A DNA stretch of 14,804 nucleotides. Source: Candidatus Thorarchaeota archaeon (GTDB lineage Archaea > Asgardarchaeota > Thorarchaeia > Thorarchaeales > Thorarchaeaceae). The stretch is from assembly GCA_018238825.1 (NCBI GenBank), contig JABCSP010000027.1:1-14804 (forward strand), written 5' to 3'. This document shows, one piece after another, positions 6,933 to 14,804 of this stretch. The first letter of the stretch is position 1. Every line of letters begins with the position of its first letter. The translations under genes were made by a program, and so were the position numbers. The notes beneath the pieces were generated by a model. The model was given only the letters and a program-made list of their open reading frames with translations. It did not search any database and was not told the DNA's origin.

Positions 6933-8678
6933 TCATTCAGGTACATCGAAGAGATCTATGAGCCTGAATCTATCCACATCAACCAGTCCCAAGTCTGTAA
7001 TCTTGAGTTTAGGAATTACTGGTAGAGATAAGAAAGCCATGGCCATAAATGGTTCCTCAAGATTAGTTCCAATTTTGAGAGCAGCTTCTTTGAGGTCCTT
7101 CAGTTTTTCACATACATGTTCAATTGGTTGATCGCTCATGAGACCTGCAATTGGTAATGGTAGCGATTCTAAGACCTCACCATCTTTCACAATTGCGATG
7201 CCTCCATGCATCCTAACTATTTGAACCGCGGCTGCAATAAGATCTTCATCATTAGTTGAAACGGTTACTATGTTGTGACTATCATGAGCAACTGAGGAAA
7301 CCATGGCTCCTTCTTTGATTCCCATTCCTTTCACAAATCCAACTGAAGTTGGCGGAGATGCATTATGCCTCTCGATAATAGCAATCTTTGTTAGGTCATT
7401 TTCAATATCTGGCACGACCAGACCATCAACTACCTTTGCTTCTTCTATTAGATGATCAGTTACAATTTGGTCTTTGATCATTCCAATCACATTCATGTGA
7501 GAACCTCTGGCTTTAACCTGGAAATCCTCAGGTTCAAGATATTGGATATTAACAGAACGTCTCAGACGAGGTTGCTCTTGCACCCCGAATTCTTGAACCA
7601 TCTTCCCATTCTGAGCAACAAGCGTTCCCTGCTTGTAGACCTGCTCTACATTGATCTTCTTCAAATTATCAAGTACAACAAGGTCAGCATGGTACCCAGG
7701 CGCAACAGCTCCTATGTAACGAAGCCCATAATGTCGTGCTGTAGATAGCGTCGCTACTTTGATAGCTATTACAGGATCAATACCCATTGCAATAGCATCA
7801 CGAACCATACTGTCAATATGACCCTTCGTTACGAGATCAAGTGAGTTTCTATCGTCGGTAACAAAGCTGCAACACATTGAAGTCATTTCATTGATGATGG
7901 GGCCAACAGCTTTGAGATTCTTAGCAGTCGAGCCTTCACGAATATGAATGTGCATTCCCCTAGCCAGTTTATTTTGGGCTTCTTCGAGAGTTGTACATTC
8001 ATGCTCAGATGTTATGCGCGCAGCAGCATAAGCATTCAAATCAAGGCCATCTAGACCAGGAGCATGACCATCAATCCGCTTACCCATTCTAAGGGCAACT
8101 GCAATCTTCTCCAGAACTGCAGGGTCTCGATAGATGACTCCTGGATAGTTCATTACTTCGGCCAGGCCTAAAACGTAATGCTCGGTCATGAGAGGTTTGA
8201 TGTCAAGAAAGTCCAGAGCTACTCCATTGGTTTCAAGGTCAGTTGATGGTACACAGGAAGGTATCATCATATAGAACTCTAAAGGACCTCCTCTCATGCT
8301 CTTGCTCATGTACAGGATGCCTTCCATTCCAAGAACATTAGCTATCTCGTGTGGGTCAGCCACAACAGCACCAGTTCCATGAGGTACAACAGCACGCGCA
8401 TATTGGATCGGCATCACCATACTAGACTCAACGTGAACGTGGCCATCAATGAATGATGGTGCCACATATTTTCCCTTGAGGTCTGTGACGTTTTTTCCTT
8501 CGTATTTGCCGATACCTGCAATGTACTGACCGTGAATTGCAATATCACCTGTGACTATATCACCCGTGAATACATTCACAACATTAGCATTCTTTAACAC
8601 CAGATCAGCGCGTGTTCTTCCAGAAGCTACGTCTATCATTTGACCCAAGGGGTACTCATCAGAACGTGCAAGAAACAT
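6933..8678 (-). CDS. ade: Adenine deaminase
   Basis: A 581-residue amidohydrolase that converts adenine to hypoxanthine and ammonia in cytosolic purine salvage (EC 3.5.4.2). Metal-site motifs are DGHVHVESS (His80, His82), the Glu of GLAEVMN (Glu174), DGHAPG (His205), SEHE (His226) and VTDDR (Asp275/276). HESS-type and ADPHE (108-112) motifs are characteristic of the Ade family rather than of general dihydroorotases. The C-terminal domain carries SVAHDSHN and GGIAIVKDGE. The length agrees with bacterial and archaeal Ade. The start is ATG 8678; only weak GAG-type pairing precedes it. A palindromic TATA-like box centred 28 bases upstream suggests a leaderless transcript. It is divergent from the radical SAM gene and convergent with the B-box membrane protein genes. 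Confidence 0.95.
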   Translation of the reverse strand: MFLARSDEYPLGQMIDVASGRTRADLVLKNANVVNVFTGDIVTGDIAIHGQYIAGIGKYEGKNVTDLKGKYVAPSFIDGHVHVESSMVMPIQYARAVVPHGTGAVVADPHEIANVLGMEGILYMSKSMRGGPLEFYMMIPSCVPSTDLETNGVALDFLDIKPLMTEHYVLGLAEVMNYPGVIYRDPAVLEKIAVALRMGKRIDGHAPGLDGLDLNAYAAARITSEHECTTLEEAQNKLARGMHIHIREGSTAKNLKAVGPIINEMTSMCCSFVTDDRNSLDLVTKGHIDSMVRDAIAMGIDPVIAIKVATLSTARHYGLRYIGAVAPGYHADLVVLDNLKKINVEQVYKQGTLVAQNGKMVQEFGVQEQPRLRRSVNIQYLEPEDFQVKARGSHMNVIGMIKDQIVTDHLIEEAKVVDGLVVPDIENDLTKIAIIERHNASPPTSVGFVKGMGIKEGAMVSSVAHDSHNIVTVSTNDEDLIAAAVQIVRMHGGIAIVKDGEVLESLPLPIAGLMSDQPIEHVCEKLKDLKEAALKIGTNLEEPFMAMAFLSLPVIPKLKITDLGLVDVDRFRLIDLFDVPE

Positions 8679-8701
8679 CTCTACTCACTTCATTTTGTGT
8701 A

Positions 8702-8710
8702 GTAATTTAC
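8702..8710. promoter_or_regulatory. Palindromic TATA-like box shared by ade and the divergent radical SAM gene
   Basis: GTAATTTAC is a perfect inverted repeat around its central T. Its centre (8706) is 28 bases from the ade ATG (8678) and 25 bases from the radical SAM ATG (8731). That is the archaeal TATA-to-start distance in both directions. Neither gene has a clear Shine-Dalgarno, which fits leaderless messages. It was identified by eye only. Confidence 0.4.
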
Positions 8711-8730
8711 AAACAAAAGGGTTTCCTAAT

Positions 8731-10080
8731 ATGCTCAACAATACCGAGTGTGAGATAGAAAAGGAAGAAACTCTCAACACCATAAAGCCCAAGAATGCTA
8801 TTGAATCATTAATTAGTTGGAGTACACCTGAAGTGAAATACGAGTGTGTGAAAGCAAAGTCATTACTATCCAAAAAGGAGATGACAGCAGATAGCTGGTT
8901 TCACATCAATAGGTCTCTCAACGCGTACAGAGGGTGCGAACATGGATGTGTCTATTGTGATGGAATGAACGAGTACTATCATGTTGATAATTTCATGAGC
9001 CACATTCGAATCAAGGAGAATGCTCCAGAGATTCTTAGAAAAGAATTGAAGAAACTAGGATTCAATTCTCAGAAGGAACTTGAAACTGAAACCCTCTGGT
9101 CGTTTCTACCAGACGATGATGCAAAGCGACTTGCCATGAAGACACCTCGCAGAATCGTCATTGGTGTATGTGGTGGGGTTTCTGATGGATTTCAGCCAGC
9201 GGAGAAAGAACACAAAATCACGCAGCAGATTCTAGAAACCTTAGTTGACTTTCGACTACCTGCAATGATTCTAACGAAATCAGACCTAGTACTGAGGGAT
9301 ATAGAACTCCTCAAAGAACTCAATGAGGTTGCTTTCGTCAACGCAGTATTCACAATCACATTACATGATGATGAAAAGCGAAAGATAATCGAACCACGCG
9401 CATCTTCGACTCCCGAAAGATTTGCAGCCCTCAAAGAACTAAGACAAGCAGGAATTCCCGGGGGGGTCATGGCAACACCAATCATTCCATGGATTGGTAC
9501 AAAGCAAGAAAATATGGAAGGTCTTGCCAAAGAAGCCAAAGCGTCAAACGCAGAATTCATTCTCTTTGGCGGTATGACTCTCAAATCCGGTCGTCAGAAA
9601 GAATATTTCATGAGAACTATCAAACAGCATTTTCCCAGTTATGTGGATAACCTTCAGAAAGCCTATTCAAACGACAATCGATATGGTCAACCAATATGGA
9701 AAATGCTTCCACAAAATACAATGTTAGTGGGGTATCAAATCTGCAAGAAGGTTGGAATTCCAGACAGATCAATTAGACACACCATACCCTATGGACACGA
9801 AGGAAATTACAGAGTACTTGGTGCTCTTCTGGATATAGGGTTCTATCAAAACTATATACTGGGCATGAGTTGGAATAATAGAAAAACTTTCCATGAACTC
9901 TCTGCTAAACTAGAGCGGGGAGTTGAAGACTTAGAAGTTCTAAGAAATGAAGGTCGGCTTAAAGAAACATTACTCATTACTGATAACATGGTGCAAATTG
10001 TGGAGCAGATACTCGACACTGGAACATGTGACTATATGAAGAATCTTCTTGACAGATTACCAAAAGATGATAGTGAGTAA
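8731..10080 (+). CDS. Radical SAM protein of the SPL-like family (COG1533-type)
   Basis: A 449-residue protein. YRGCEHGCVYCDG carries the radical-SAM cluster ligands Cys69, Cys73 and Cys76 in CxxxCxxC spacing. Further landmarks of this spore-photoproduct-lyase-like family are SDGFQPAEK (151-159), ILTKSDLVLRDIELL (180-194), HDDEKRKIIEPRASSTPERF and GIPGGVMATPIIPWI (241-255). It would cleave S-adenosylmethionine reductively at a 4Fe-4S cluster. Most archaeal members of this family have no known substrate, and true DNA photoproduct repair cannot be claimed from this sequence. I start at ATG 8731, because the frame upstream to TTG 8695 has no Shine-Dalgarno and would lie upstream of the TATA-like box, while 8731 fits it. 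A run of seven G at 9460-9466 does not break the frame. Confidence 0.88.
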   Translation: MLNNTECEIEKEETLNTIKPKNAIESLISWSTPEVKYECVKAKSLLSKKEMTADSWFHINRSLNAYRGCEHGCVYCDGMNEYYHVDNFMSHIRIKENAPEILRKELKKLGFNSQKELETETLWSFLPDDDAKRLAMKTPRRIVIGVCGGVSDGFQPAEKEHKITQQILETLVDFRLPAMILTKSDLVLRDIELLKELNEVAFVNAVFTITLHDDEKRKIIEPRASSTPERFAALKELRQAGIPGGVMATPIIPWIGTKQENMEGLAKEAKASNAEFILFGGMTLKSGRQKEYFMRTIKQHFPSYVDNLQKAYSNDNRYGQPIWKMLPQNTMLVGYQICKKVGIPDRSIRHTIPYGHEGNYRVLGALLDIGFYQNYILGMSWNNRKTFHELSAKLERGVEDLEVLRNEGRLKETLLITDNMVQIVEQILDTGTCDYMKNLLDRLPKDDSE

Positions 10081-10100
10081 GTTGTTCGAAATTTATGTAG

Positions 10101-10142
10101 GAAAAAGAAAGAGAAGCTGACCCAGAGAAACTGGGCCAGTTC
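10101..10142 (-). terminator. Hairpin plus U-tract after surface protein 1; copy 1 of a conserved 3' element
   Basis: Arms at 10117-10125 and 10131-10139 flank a 5-base loop. On the minus strand the stem CTGGCCCAG/CTGGGTCAG pairs fully with one G-U wobble, and the transcript then runs into CTTCTCTTTCTTTTTC. On the plus strand the same position is an A-C mismatch, so it reads best as the minus-strand terminator, 14 bases past the stop at 10154. It also lies 20 bases after the convergent radical SAM gene and could serve both. It is almost identical to 12528-12569. Confidence 0.7.
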
Positions 10143-10153
10143 TAATTGTTATT

Positions 10154-12460
10154 TTATTTCTTGAACTTCTTCAAATAGACAACCACTACTACAGCAATAA
10201 TGATGCCGCCCACAGCGATGTATGGAGTTGCAGCAATTAGTCCAGCAAAAGGATCAGAAATTGGAACCAATGCTGGTAAATCTTCTAGTGTGTTTGTCAC
10301 GAAGGGGTCAACCCTTATTGTAAGGTTTCCTTCTGTTCCGAGAGACCTCATTACATCAAAGATGAAAACTGGATTCTCAGTCAATGCTCCAAATTCGAAG
10401 AAAAATCCATTTACTAGTGAACCAGCCATGTTGTCAACAAGGTCAGTCCAAGGAGTAATATGAATCCTACCACCGATGTTGTGTAGAAGGTCAGCACTGA
10501 AAAGAAACACATCCTCAGAGATGATTGACACATTGTACCAAACACCCTTTGTTAGGTTCAGTTCCAGATAGTATGATTCACTAACTTCACCTGGAAGTTC
10601 CAGATCAAACACATGGGTTCCACCATTCCCTACATTCAGAGTATCCATTGCTACATAGTAATCCTCAGTGATTATATCCCAGTCTAGTGAGTAGGATACA
10701 TTATACAGAGCATAGGTATCAGTTAAGCTACCTTCGGTATTGTTTGCTACATAGACAGGACTTACAGCAATCAATGTATACTCATCAGAAGTCAGAGTAT
10801 AAATTGGAAGACTGAATGTATTATCAAAACTAGGATGATCCATAAAGCTACTGCCATCCCACCAGTTGGATAAGGGATAACTAGTACCTACCAATGATCT
10901 ACCTGTTCTGTCAAATAGCTCGACTTTTGTTGTTGCAGTTACATTATCTTCATTTAACAAAGTTATTGTCATATTGAAGAAATCTATAGCATTAGTTGGA
11001 ACTCTGAAACCACCCACACGTGTCATGGAGGTTGTAAGATCATCAGTGATTGGTCCAATGTTGAACTCAAATTCACCAAGATAGTCACCATCCATTTCTA
11101 CAAAGAGAACATATTCTCCTGCTGACATGTAGATAAAGGGAGAGTCGGGGAAATATGTATCATAATTTACAGTGAATTGTCGCATCACCATGTCTTCAGT
11201 AACTGTATAGATATACCAATCACATGAACCAGAATAGAATGTTGAATTCACTCTCATGAATGAGTCCTCTTCTACTGTGAGAAGGTATCCCGTCTTTGCT
11301 ACATCTTCATTAAGATTTTGAAGTAGAAACTCCTCATTAAGAGGCAATTCATCATCCTCAACTGCAGAGTTGTACAATGCATAATGGACATTGTCACCAC
11401 CCAAAACTGTCAGGTAGTATGTTTCGCCCTGTATTGACTTGTAGAAGTAATTATCAGATAACGGAAATGGGAAATCATAGTACATTCGCATTTTGCCGCC
11501 CGCCGCCATATAGGTATCAGATGAGAGTGAAAGGATTGTCGGATGCGTGGATGTAACTAGCATTGCATCTGGATAATTAAATGAATATGAAATCATAGCG
11601 AGTTCAGTTGGTGAATTGTACTTGTAAGTTCGGACAGTCGGTGCTTTTTCTGTATGTACAATTGAACCGTCAACTACTGTTAGTTCACTTCCTGGAAGTG
11701 AGTCCTGTACAACAGTACCAATGGGTATAGTCTGTGGAGTCACAGCTTGTGGATGTATATCAAACATCACAAGACCAGAATGGTCAAATCCAGCGCCAAT
11801 CCATATGTAGTGTGTTCCGACTCCGGGTTTGAATGGAGTTACTACAATATCACCGTCCATTCCGCCACCATACGTAATCACAGTTTCCTCAGAGTCAAGG
11901 ATTACAAATTCCCACTCTATATCATCTTGCAGTGAATTAATTGTTAGATGGATAAACTCAGCGCCAGCTGTTGTTAATGTCCCTATGTACATTAATTCGG
12001 ATTCTATAGCAATGGTAGTAGTTTGTCCCATATTCAGAGTGAAAGAACGACGATTTGTGGTAGCGTTGGTTTCACCATCAAGATCCCAGAATGTTGGAAG
12101 AAGTGTATCTTCACCCCAAACACCGTCAGTTGTTAATGCGTCGTGACTGTGCCATTCAACTGGAACTTGACCGGGACTTGAGAAAGTATCAGCAGATCTA
12201 CTCCATCCATTATTATCATTTCTGTATCTCTCATAATCAATATCTTCTTCTAAATTGAGATAATCACTGGTAATCATATCAAATATTGTTGGTTCTGCAT
12301 ACAAGTATGTATGCCCGTTTTCATCAGCTTCGAACACTCGTTCGAAGGTTTCATCAGTCATTGTAATCTGTGCGGCTGAAGCAGGCGTGACCAGTAAACT
12401 GAAAGTCATCGCTGCAACCACAAGCAGACATAGTAGTGTTTTTTTATCAATGCGCGACAT
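10154..12460 (-). CDS. Secreted, C-terminally membrane-anchored surface protein 1
   Basis: A 768-residue protein with a Sec-type signal peptide: basic MSRIDKK, a hydrophobic core to about residue 25, and a likely cleavage near PASAAQ (26-31). A long acidic, Thr/Ser/Asn-rich, beta-strand-like ectodomain contains many potential N-glycosylation sites such as NAT, NST, NVT and NVS. A C-terminal helix (about 745-763) ends in the basic tail YLKKFKK. Segments such as SAGEYVLFVEMDGDYLGEF resemble beta-sandwich PPC-like domains, but no enzymatic motif is visible. It is paralogous over its whole length with the next gene upstream. AGGTGAGG lies about 7 bases before ATG 12460 and a TATA-like CTATATTT about 58 bases before it. 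The likely location is the outer face of the cell membrane, possibly associated with the S-layer; the role is unknown. Confidence 0.8.
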   Translation of the reverse strand: MSRIDKKTLLCLLVVAAMTFSLLVTPASAAQITMTDETFERVFEADENGHTYLYAEPTIFDMITSDYLNLEEDIDYERYRNDNNGWSRSADTFSSPGQVPVEWHSHDALTTDGVWGEDTLLPTFWDLDGETNATTNRRSFTLNMGQTTTIAIESELMYIGTLTTAGAEFIHLTINSLQDDIEWEFVILDSEETVITYGGGMDGDIVVTPFKPGVGTHYIWIGAGFDHSGLVMFDIHPQAVTPQTIPIGTVVQDSLPGSELTVVDGSIVHTEKAPTVRTYKYNSPTELAMISYSFNYPDAMLVTSTHPTILSLSSDTYMAAGGKMRMYYDFPFPLSDNYFYKSIQGETYYLTVLGGDNVHYALYNSAVEDDELPLNEEFLLQNLNEDVAKTGYLLTVEEDSFMRVNSTFYSGSCDWYIYTVTEDMVMRQFTVNYDTYFPDSPFIYMSAGEYVLFVEMDGDYLGEFEFNIGPITDDLTTSMTRVGGFRVPTNAIDFFNMTITLLNEDNVTATTKVELFDRTGRSLVGTSYPLSNWWDGSSFMDHPSFDNTFSLPIYTLTSDEYTLIAVSPVYVANNTEGSLTDTYALYNVSYSLDWDIITEDYYVAMDTLNVGNGGTHVFDLELPGEVSESYYLELNLTKGVWYNVSIISEDVFLFSADLLHNIGGRIHITPWTDLVDNMAGSLVNGFFFEFGALTENPVFIFDVMRSLGTEGNLTIRVDPFVTNTLEDLPALVPISDPFAGLIAATPYIAVGGIIIAVVVVVYLKKFKK

Positions 12461-12514
12461 TGCACATCCTCACCTAACCTTCGTATCAAACTTGAATGAA
12501 TATGAATGATGTGG

Positions 12515-12522
12515 AAATATAG
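12515..12522 (-). promoter_or_regulatory. TATA-like box for surface protein 1
   Basis: On the minus strand this reads CTATATTT, centred about 58 bases before ATG 12460, leaving a leader of about 30 bases that includes the AGGTGAGG Shine-Dalgarno. It directly follows the terminator element of the upstream paralogue, so each surface-protein gene appears to be its own unit. Confidence 0.45.
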
Positions 12523-12527
12523 AAAGT

Positions 12528-12569
12528 GAAAAAGAAAAAGAAGCTGACCCAGAAGAACTGGGCCAGTTC
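12528..12569 (-). terminator. Hairpin plus U-tract after surface protein 2; copy 2 of the conserved 3' element
   Basis: Arms at 12544-12552 and 12558-12566 flank a 5-base loop and are identical to copy 1. The minus-strand transcript then runs into CTTCTTTTTCTTTTTC. It begins 7 bases past the stop at 12577. Against 10101-10142 I count three mismatches in 42 bases, two in the loop and one in the U-tract. The right arm with its flanks, GAACTGGGCCAGTTC (12555-12569), is itself a perfect palindrome around a central G, so an alternative small hairpin or a protein site is possible. Confidence 0.7.
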
Positions 12570-12576
12570 ATTTGTG

Positions 12577-14804
12577 TTATTTCTTGAACTTCTTGACGTA
12601 AACAACTACGACAACAACAATTACTACAGCACCGATTCCAAGTGGAACAGCAAGATCACCGAGCATTCCAAACACATCAAGTCCAGCGGGTGCTAGTGGT
12701 GGAAATACCTCAAATTCATAGGTGTCCATCGGTGTGATTTCAACCCAAAGATGTCCTTCAACAGCAAGAGTTCGATCCACAGTAAATCTGAGATAGATCT
12801 GTTCGGATATTGCTCCAAACTGAATCGACAAGTCAGGAATACTGCCTTGAAGAGCATCGCTGAGGTCGCCCCAATTTGTGTAATGAGTACGCTCATTGTA
12901 AGGAGCATATGATAATACACTATTGAGATTATTTACATCACCAGTGCCAATTGATACATTATACCAAGTACCTGGAGTTACATTCAATTTCAATGAATAT
13001 TGCTCAAGTCCATCTCCTGGAATAGCCAATGTGAAATTATGATCTGCAGAGGAGCTGCTGACATCTAGAAATGCAGTTCCTTCAAAGTTATCATGTGTCA
13101 CATCTTCCCAGGTAATAGTGATATTTACAGGGAAGTTTTCGAAATAATCGCCTACCCCAACTGTGTTGTTATACGGATAGGTTGAAACAAGGATTATTGC
13201 ATAATCTTCGCTGTATTTTCTAGTAGATATAGTATACTCTGCAGTATTCGGTTGAGATGAATGTGAAATCTGACTCGAACCGTCGAACCAGGTTCCAATC
13301 GTAAAGCTACCACTCCATCTATTTTCGTTGAATTGATCATTGATTTTAGCGCTCATTGAAACTGATACGTTGTAAAGATTATCTAGAGTGGCCGTGAAAT
13401 TATACTGACGACCGGGATCAGTCGGCACAATAAATCCACCAACGTTCACAATACCAGCAGAGGTATCGGTAGTCAAAGATGCAAAAGTGAATTCTATCCA
13501 CTCCGAAACATACGGCTCCACAATGACTTCAAAGATGTAGTCACCTGCAGGAAGATAGTAGTGTGGACTTCCTATCAAAGAAGTTGAATCCGCCAGTCCT
13601 AGATAGTATCTGTAACCATCATCATAGGTTGCCCAGGCATTTATGGCGAAAGCGGCAGTCGATGTATCATTGACTTTTATCACCGAATCTTCAGTCACAG
13701 CTAAGGTATACACTTTTGTTTCATCATGACCAAATAGATTATCCACCTTAAACTCTTGATTCACTATAAGTGGGGTTGCTACATCAACCTCATGATAGAG
13801 CGAATAGTCGATATTATCTCCACCTGTCACTGTGATGTAGTGGACGTCACCACCCAAATTATACTCACCGTATTCTGGTAATGATGTGGTGTCAGCGTAT
13901 CTATATCCTTCAGATGATCCATATAACAAAACATCACTTGTGAAAATGATTGCTGGTGGTTGGAACAAACCAAACATCGGCATCGGATAGTTGAATGCAT
14001 AAATTATCCTAGATACATCAGTTCCAGGATCTACTTTGTAGGTTCGAATTGTTGGTACTAGCTCATCATGAGTCCAGCTTTCTGTTCCTTCTAGAGAAAG
14101 AATCTCACCAGTTGGAAGTGTATCAGTGAGAATCTCACCTGGTGCAATCAACCTTGGTGCAATTGCTTCTGGGAAGAAATCAAAGAGTGCCAATTCTCCA
14201 TTCAAAGTATTGGCTTGTAGAATAATAGTGTAAGTTCCTACAATTGATGGAAGGAATGGAAGTATTACAATATCTCCACCAGATCCAGATTGGGATCCCA
14301 TTCTATGGCCCTCAGGATCTAGGACTGTGAATGTCCATGAGAATCCGTCCTGCAGACAAGCAACTGTAAGATGCACAAATTCCTGTCCACTTATTGCAAG
14401 TGTTCCGTAGTAAAGATAATCGCCATCCATCGCAACTGAAGTGTGCTGTCCAAAACCAAGCGAGAAAGACCTTCTCTCGAGTGTTGTATTTACGACTGCT
14501 TCAGACCCATCACCTCCAACAAAATCATAGAAAACAGGAAGCATTGATGGATTTCCAAGATTTCCACTACTAAAAGTGTCATACTGTCGCCACTCAAATA
14601 GAGTACTCGTATCTTCAGAATAGCTCGAGCCCGAGGATGACCATCCATTGGCTGAATACGTGTATGTTGTAAGGTCAATATCCTCATTAAAATACATCAT
14701 CGATGAGGATGGTAGCCATAGTGGATCATCCGATGGAACATAGATGTAAGTATGATTATTATCTCCAGGAGCATATGCATAGTTGAAGGATTCTTCAACC
14801 ATGT
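12577..14804 (-). CDS. Secreted, membrane-anchored surface protein 2, N-terminus cut by window edge
   Basis: At least 741 residues are visible, and the frame is open to the right edge. Aligning MVEESFNYAYAPGDNNHTYIY with MTDETFERVFEADENGHTYLY of surface protein 1 places Met 14802 at that protein's residue 34, after the signal peptide. The true start therefore lies about 30 codons beyond the window. The ectodomain is acidic and rich in Ser, Thr, Tyr and Asn, with potential N-glycosylation sites (NHT, NTT, NVS, NFT). Shared blocks with the paralogue include GQ-x3-(V/I)A, YYGTL, EFVHLTV-x2-LQD, FDGSS and GTWYNVSI. The C-terminus is a strongly hydrophobic helix (AVVIVVVVVVYV) followed by KKFKK. 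The last six codons, KKFKK plus stop, match surface protein 1 base for base. It is probably displayed on the outer membrane face; the function is unknown. Confidence 0.8.
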   Translation of the reverse strand, partial: MVEESFNYAYAPGDNNHTYIYVPSDDPLWLPSSSMMYFNEDIDLTTYTYSANGWSSSGSSYSEDTSTLFEWRQYDTFSSGNLGNPSMLPVFYDFVGGDGSEAVVNTTLERRSFSLGFGQHTSVAMDGDYLYYGTLAISGQEFVHLTVACLQDGFSWTFTVLDPEGHRMGSQSGSGGDIVILPFLPSIVGTYTIILQANTLNGELALFDFFPEAIAPRLIAPGEILTDTLPTGEILSLEGTESWTHDELVPTIRTYKVDPGTDVSRIIYAFNYPMPMFGLFQPPAIIFTSDVLLYGSSEGYRYADTTSLPEYGEYNLGGDVHYITVTGGDNIDYSLYHEVDVATPLIVNQEFKVDNLFGHDETKVYTLAVTEDSVIKVNDTSTAAFAINAWATYDDGYRYYLGLADSTSLIGSPHYYLPAGDYIFEVIVEPYVSEWIEFTFASLTTDTSAGIVNVGGFIVPTDPGRQYNFTATLDNLYNVSVSMSAKINDQFNENRWSGSFTIGTWFDGSSQISHSSQPNTAEYTISTRKYSEDYAIILVSTYPYNNTVGVGDYFENFPVNITITWEDVTHDNFEGTAFLDVSSSSADHNFTLAIPGDGLEQYSLKLNVTPGTWYNVSIGTGDVNNLNSVLSYAPYNERTHYTNWGDLSDALQGSIPDLSIQFGAISEQIYLRFTVDRTLAVEGHLWVEITPMDTYEFEVFPPLAPAGLDVFGMLGDLAVPLGIGAVVIVVVVVVYVKKFKK

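Noticed and set aside
8695..8730. TTG 8695 as start of the radical SAM gene
   Set aside because: There is no Shine-Dalgarno, it lies 16 bases from the divergent ade start, and it would be upstream of the TATA-like box; ATG 8731 fits better.
9460..9466. Run of seven G as a possible phase-variation or programmed frameshift site
   Set aside because: The frame is intact on both sides and encodes the family's conserved region; no alternative product is evident. At most it is a sequencing-error hotspot.
9192..9584. A 130-codon minus-strand open frame
   Set aside because: It is antisense to the conserved radical SAM core; the Ser/Arg-rich composition is typical of a shadow frame.
10117..10139. Hairpin as part of a CRISPR-like or tandem repeat array
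   Set aside because: Only two copies exist in the window, 2.4 kb apart, each placed just after a stop codon and followed by a U-tract; this fits a 3' element.
11829..12146. A 105-codon plus-strand open frame
   Set aside because: It is antisense to surface protein 1, whose frame is supported by a signal peptide, a paralogue and a Shine-Dalgarno.

Overview
The window looks like a moderately AT-rich archaeal chromosome segment. Several genes are preceded by TATA-like boxes at archaeal spacing. Shine-Dalgarno motifs are present before some genes and absent before others, GTG and TTG starts occur, and there are membrane proteins carrying B-box-like zinc fingers and large secreted, membrane-anchored surface proteins. 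The mix suggests an Asgard-type archaeon (possibly Thorarchaeia-like), but no rRNA or other lineage marker is present, so this is inference only. I see no tRNA, rRNA, CRISPR array, transposase or phage gene, and no gene-free stretch over 300 bases.

Layout, left to right. Positions 1-2398 (minus) hold a two-gene unit: a MoxR-type AAA+ ATPase, then a protein that runs off the left edge and is probably its VWA/CoxE-type partner. Positions 2503-4145 (minus) hold a VIT1/CCC1-type metal transporter translationally coupled to a D-cysteine desulfhydrase-like PLP enzyme. Positions 4253-4414 (minus) encode a tiny Cys-rich single-span membrane protein. Positions 4611-6916 (plus) hold two coupled membrane proteins that share a zinc-ribbon plus B-box cassette with almost identical spacing. 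They end 16 bases from the convergent adenine deaminase gene (6933-8678, minus). A radical SAM protein of the spore-photoproduct-lyase-like family (8731-10080, plus) diverges from adenine deaminase. The short region between them holds a palindromic TATA-like box placed correctly for leaderless transcripts in both directions.

Positions 10154 to the right edge (minus) hold two tandem paralogous surface proteins, each ending in a transmembrane helix and the same KKFKK tail. Each is followed by a nearly identical 42-base hairpin plus U-tract element (39 of 42 positions the same by my alignment), although the coding regions have diverged strongly. This 3' element is the most striking non-coding signal here.

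The genes form several small independent units rather than one pathway. The more unusual content is the paired B-box membrane proteins, the duplicated surface-protein/3'-element module, the MoxR-like ATPase with an altered Walker B, and the small Cys-rich membrane peptide. Several starts were moved from the longest open frame on the basis of Shine-Dalgarno, overlap or promoter spacing: 3486, 4414, 4611 and 8731.
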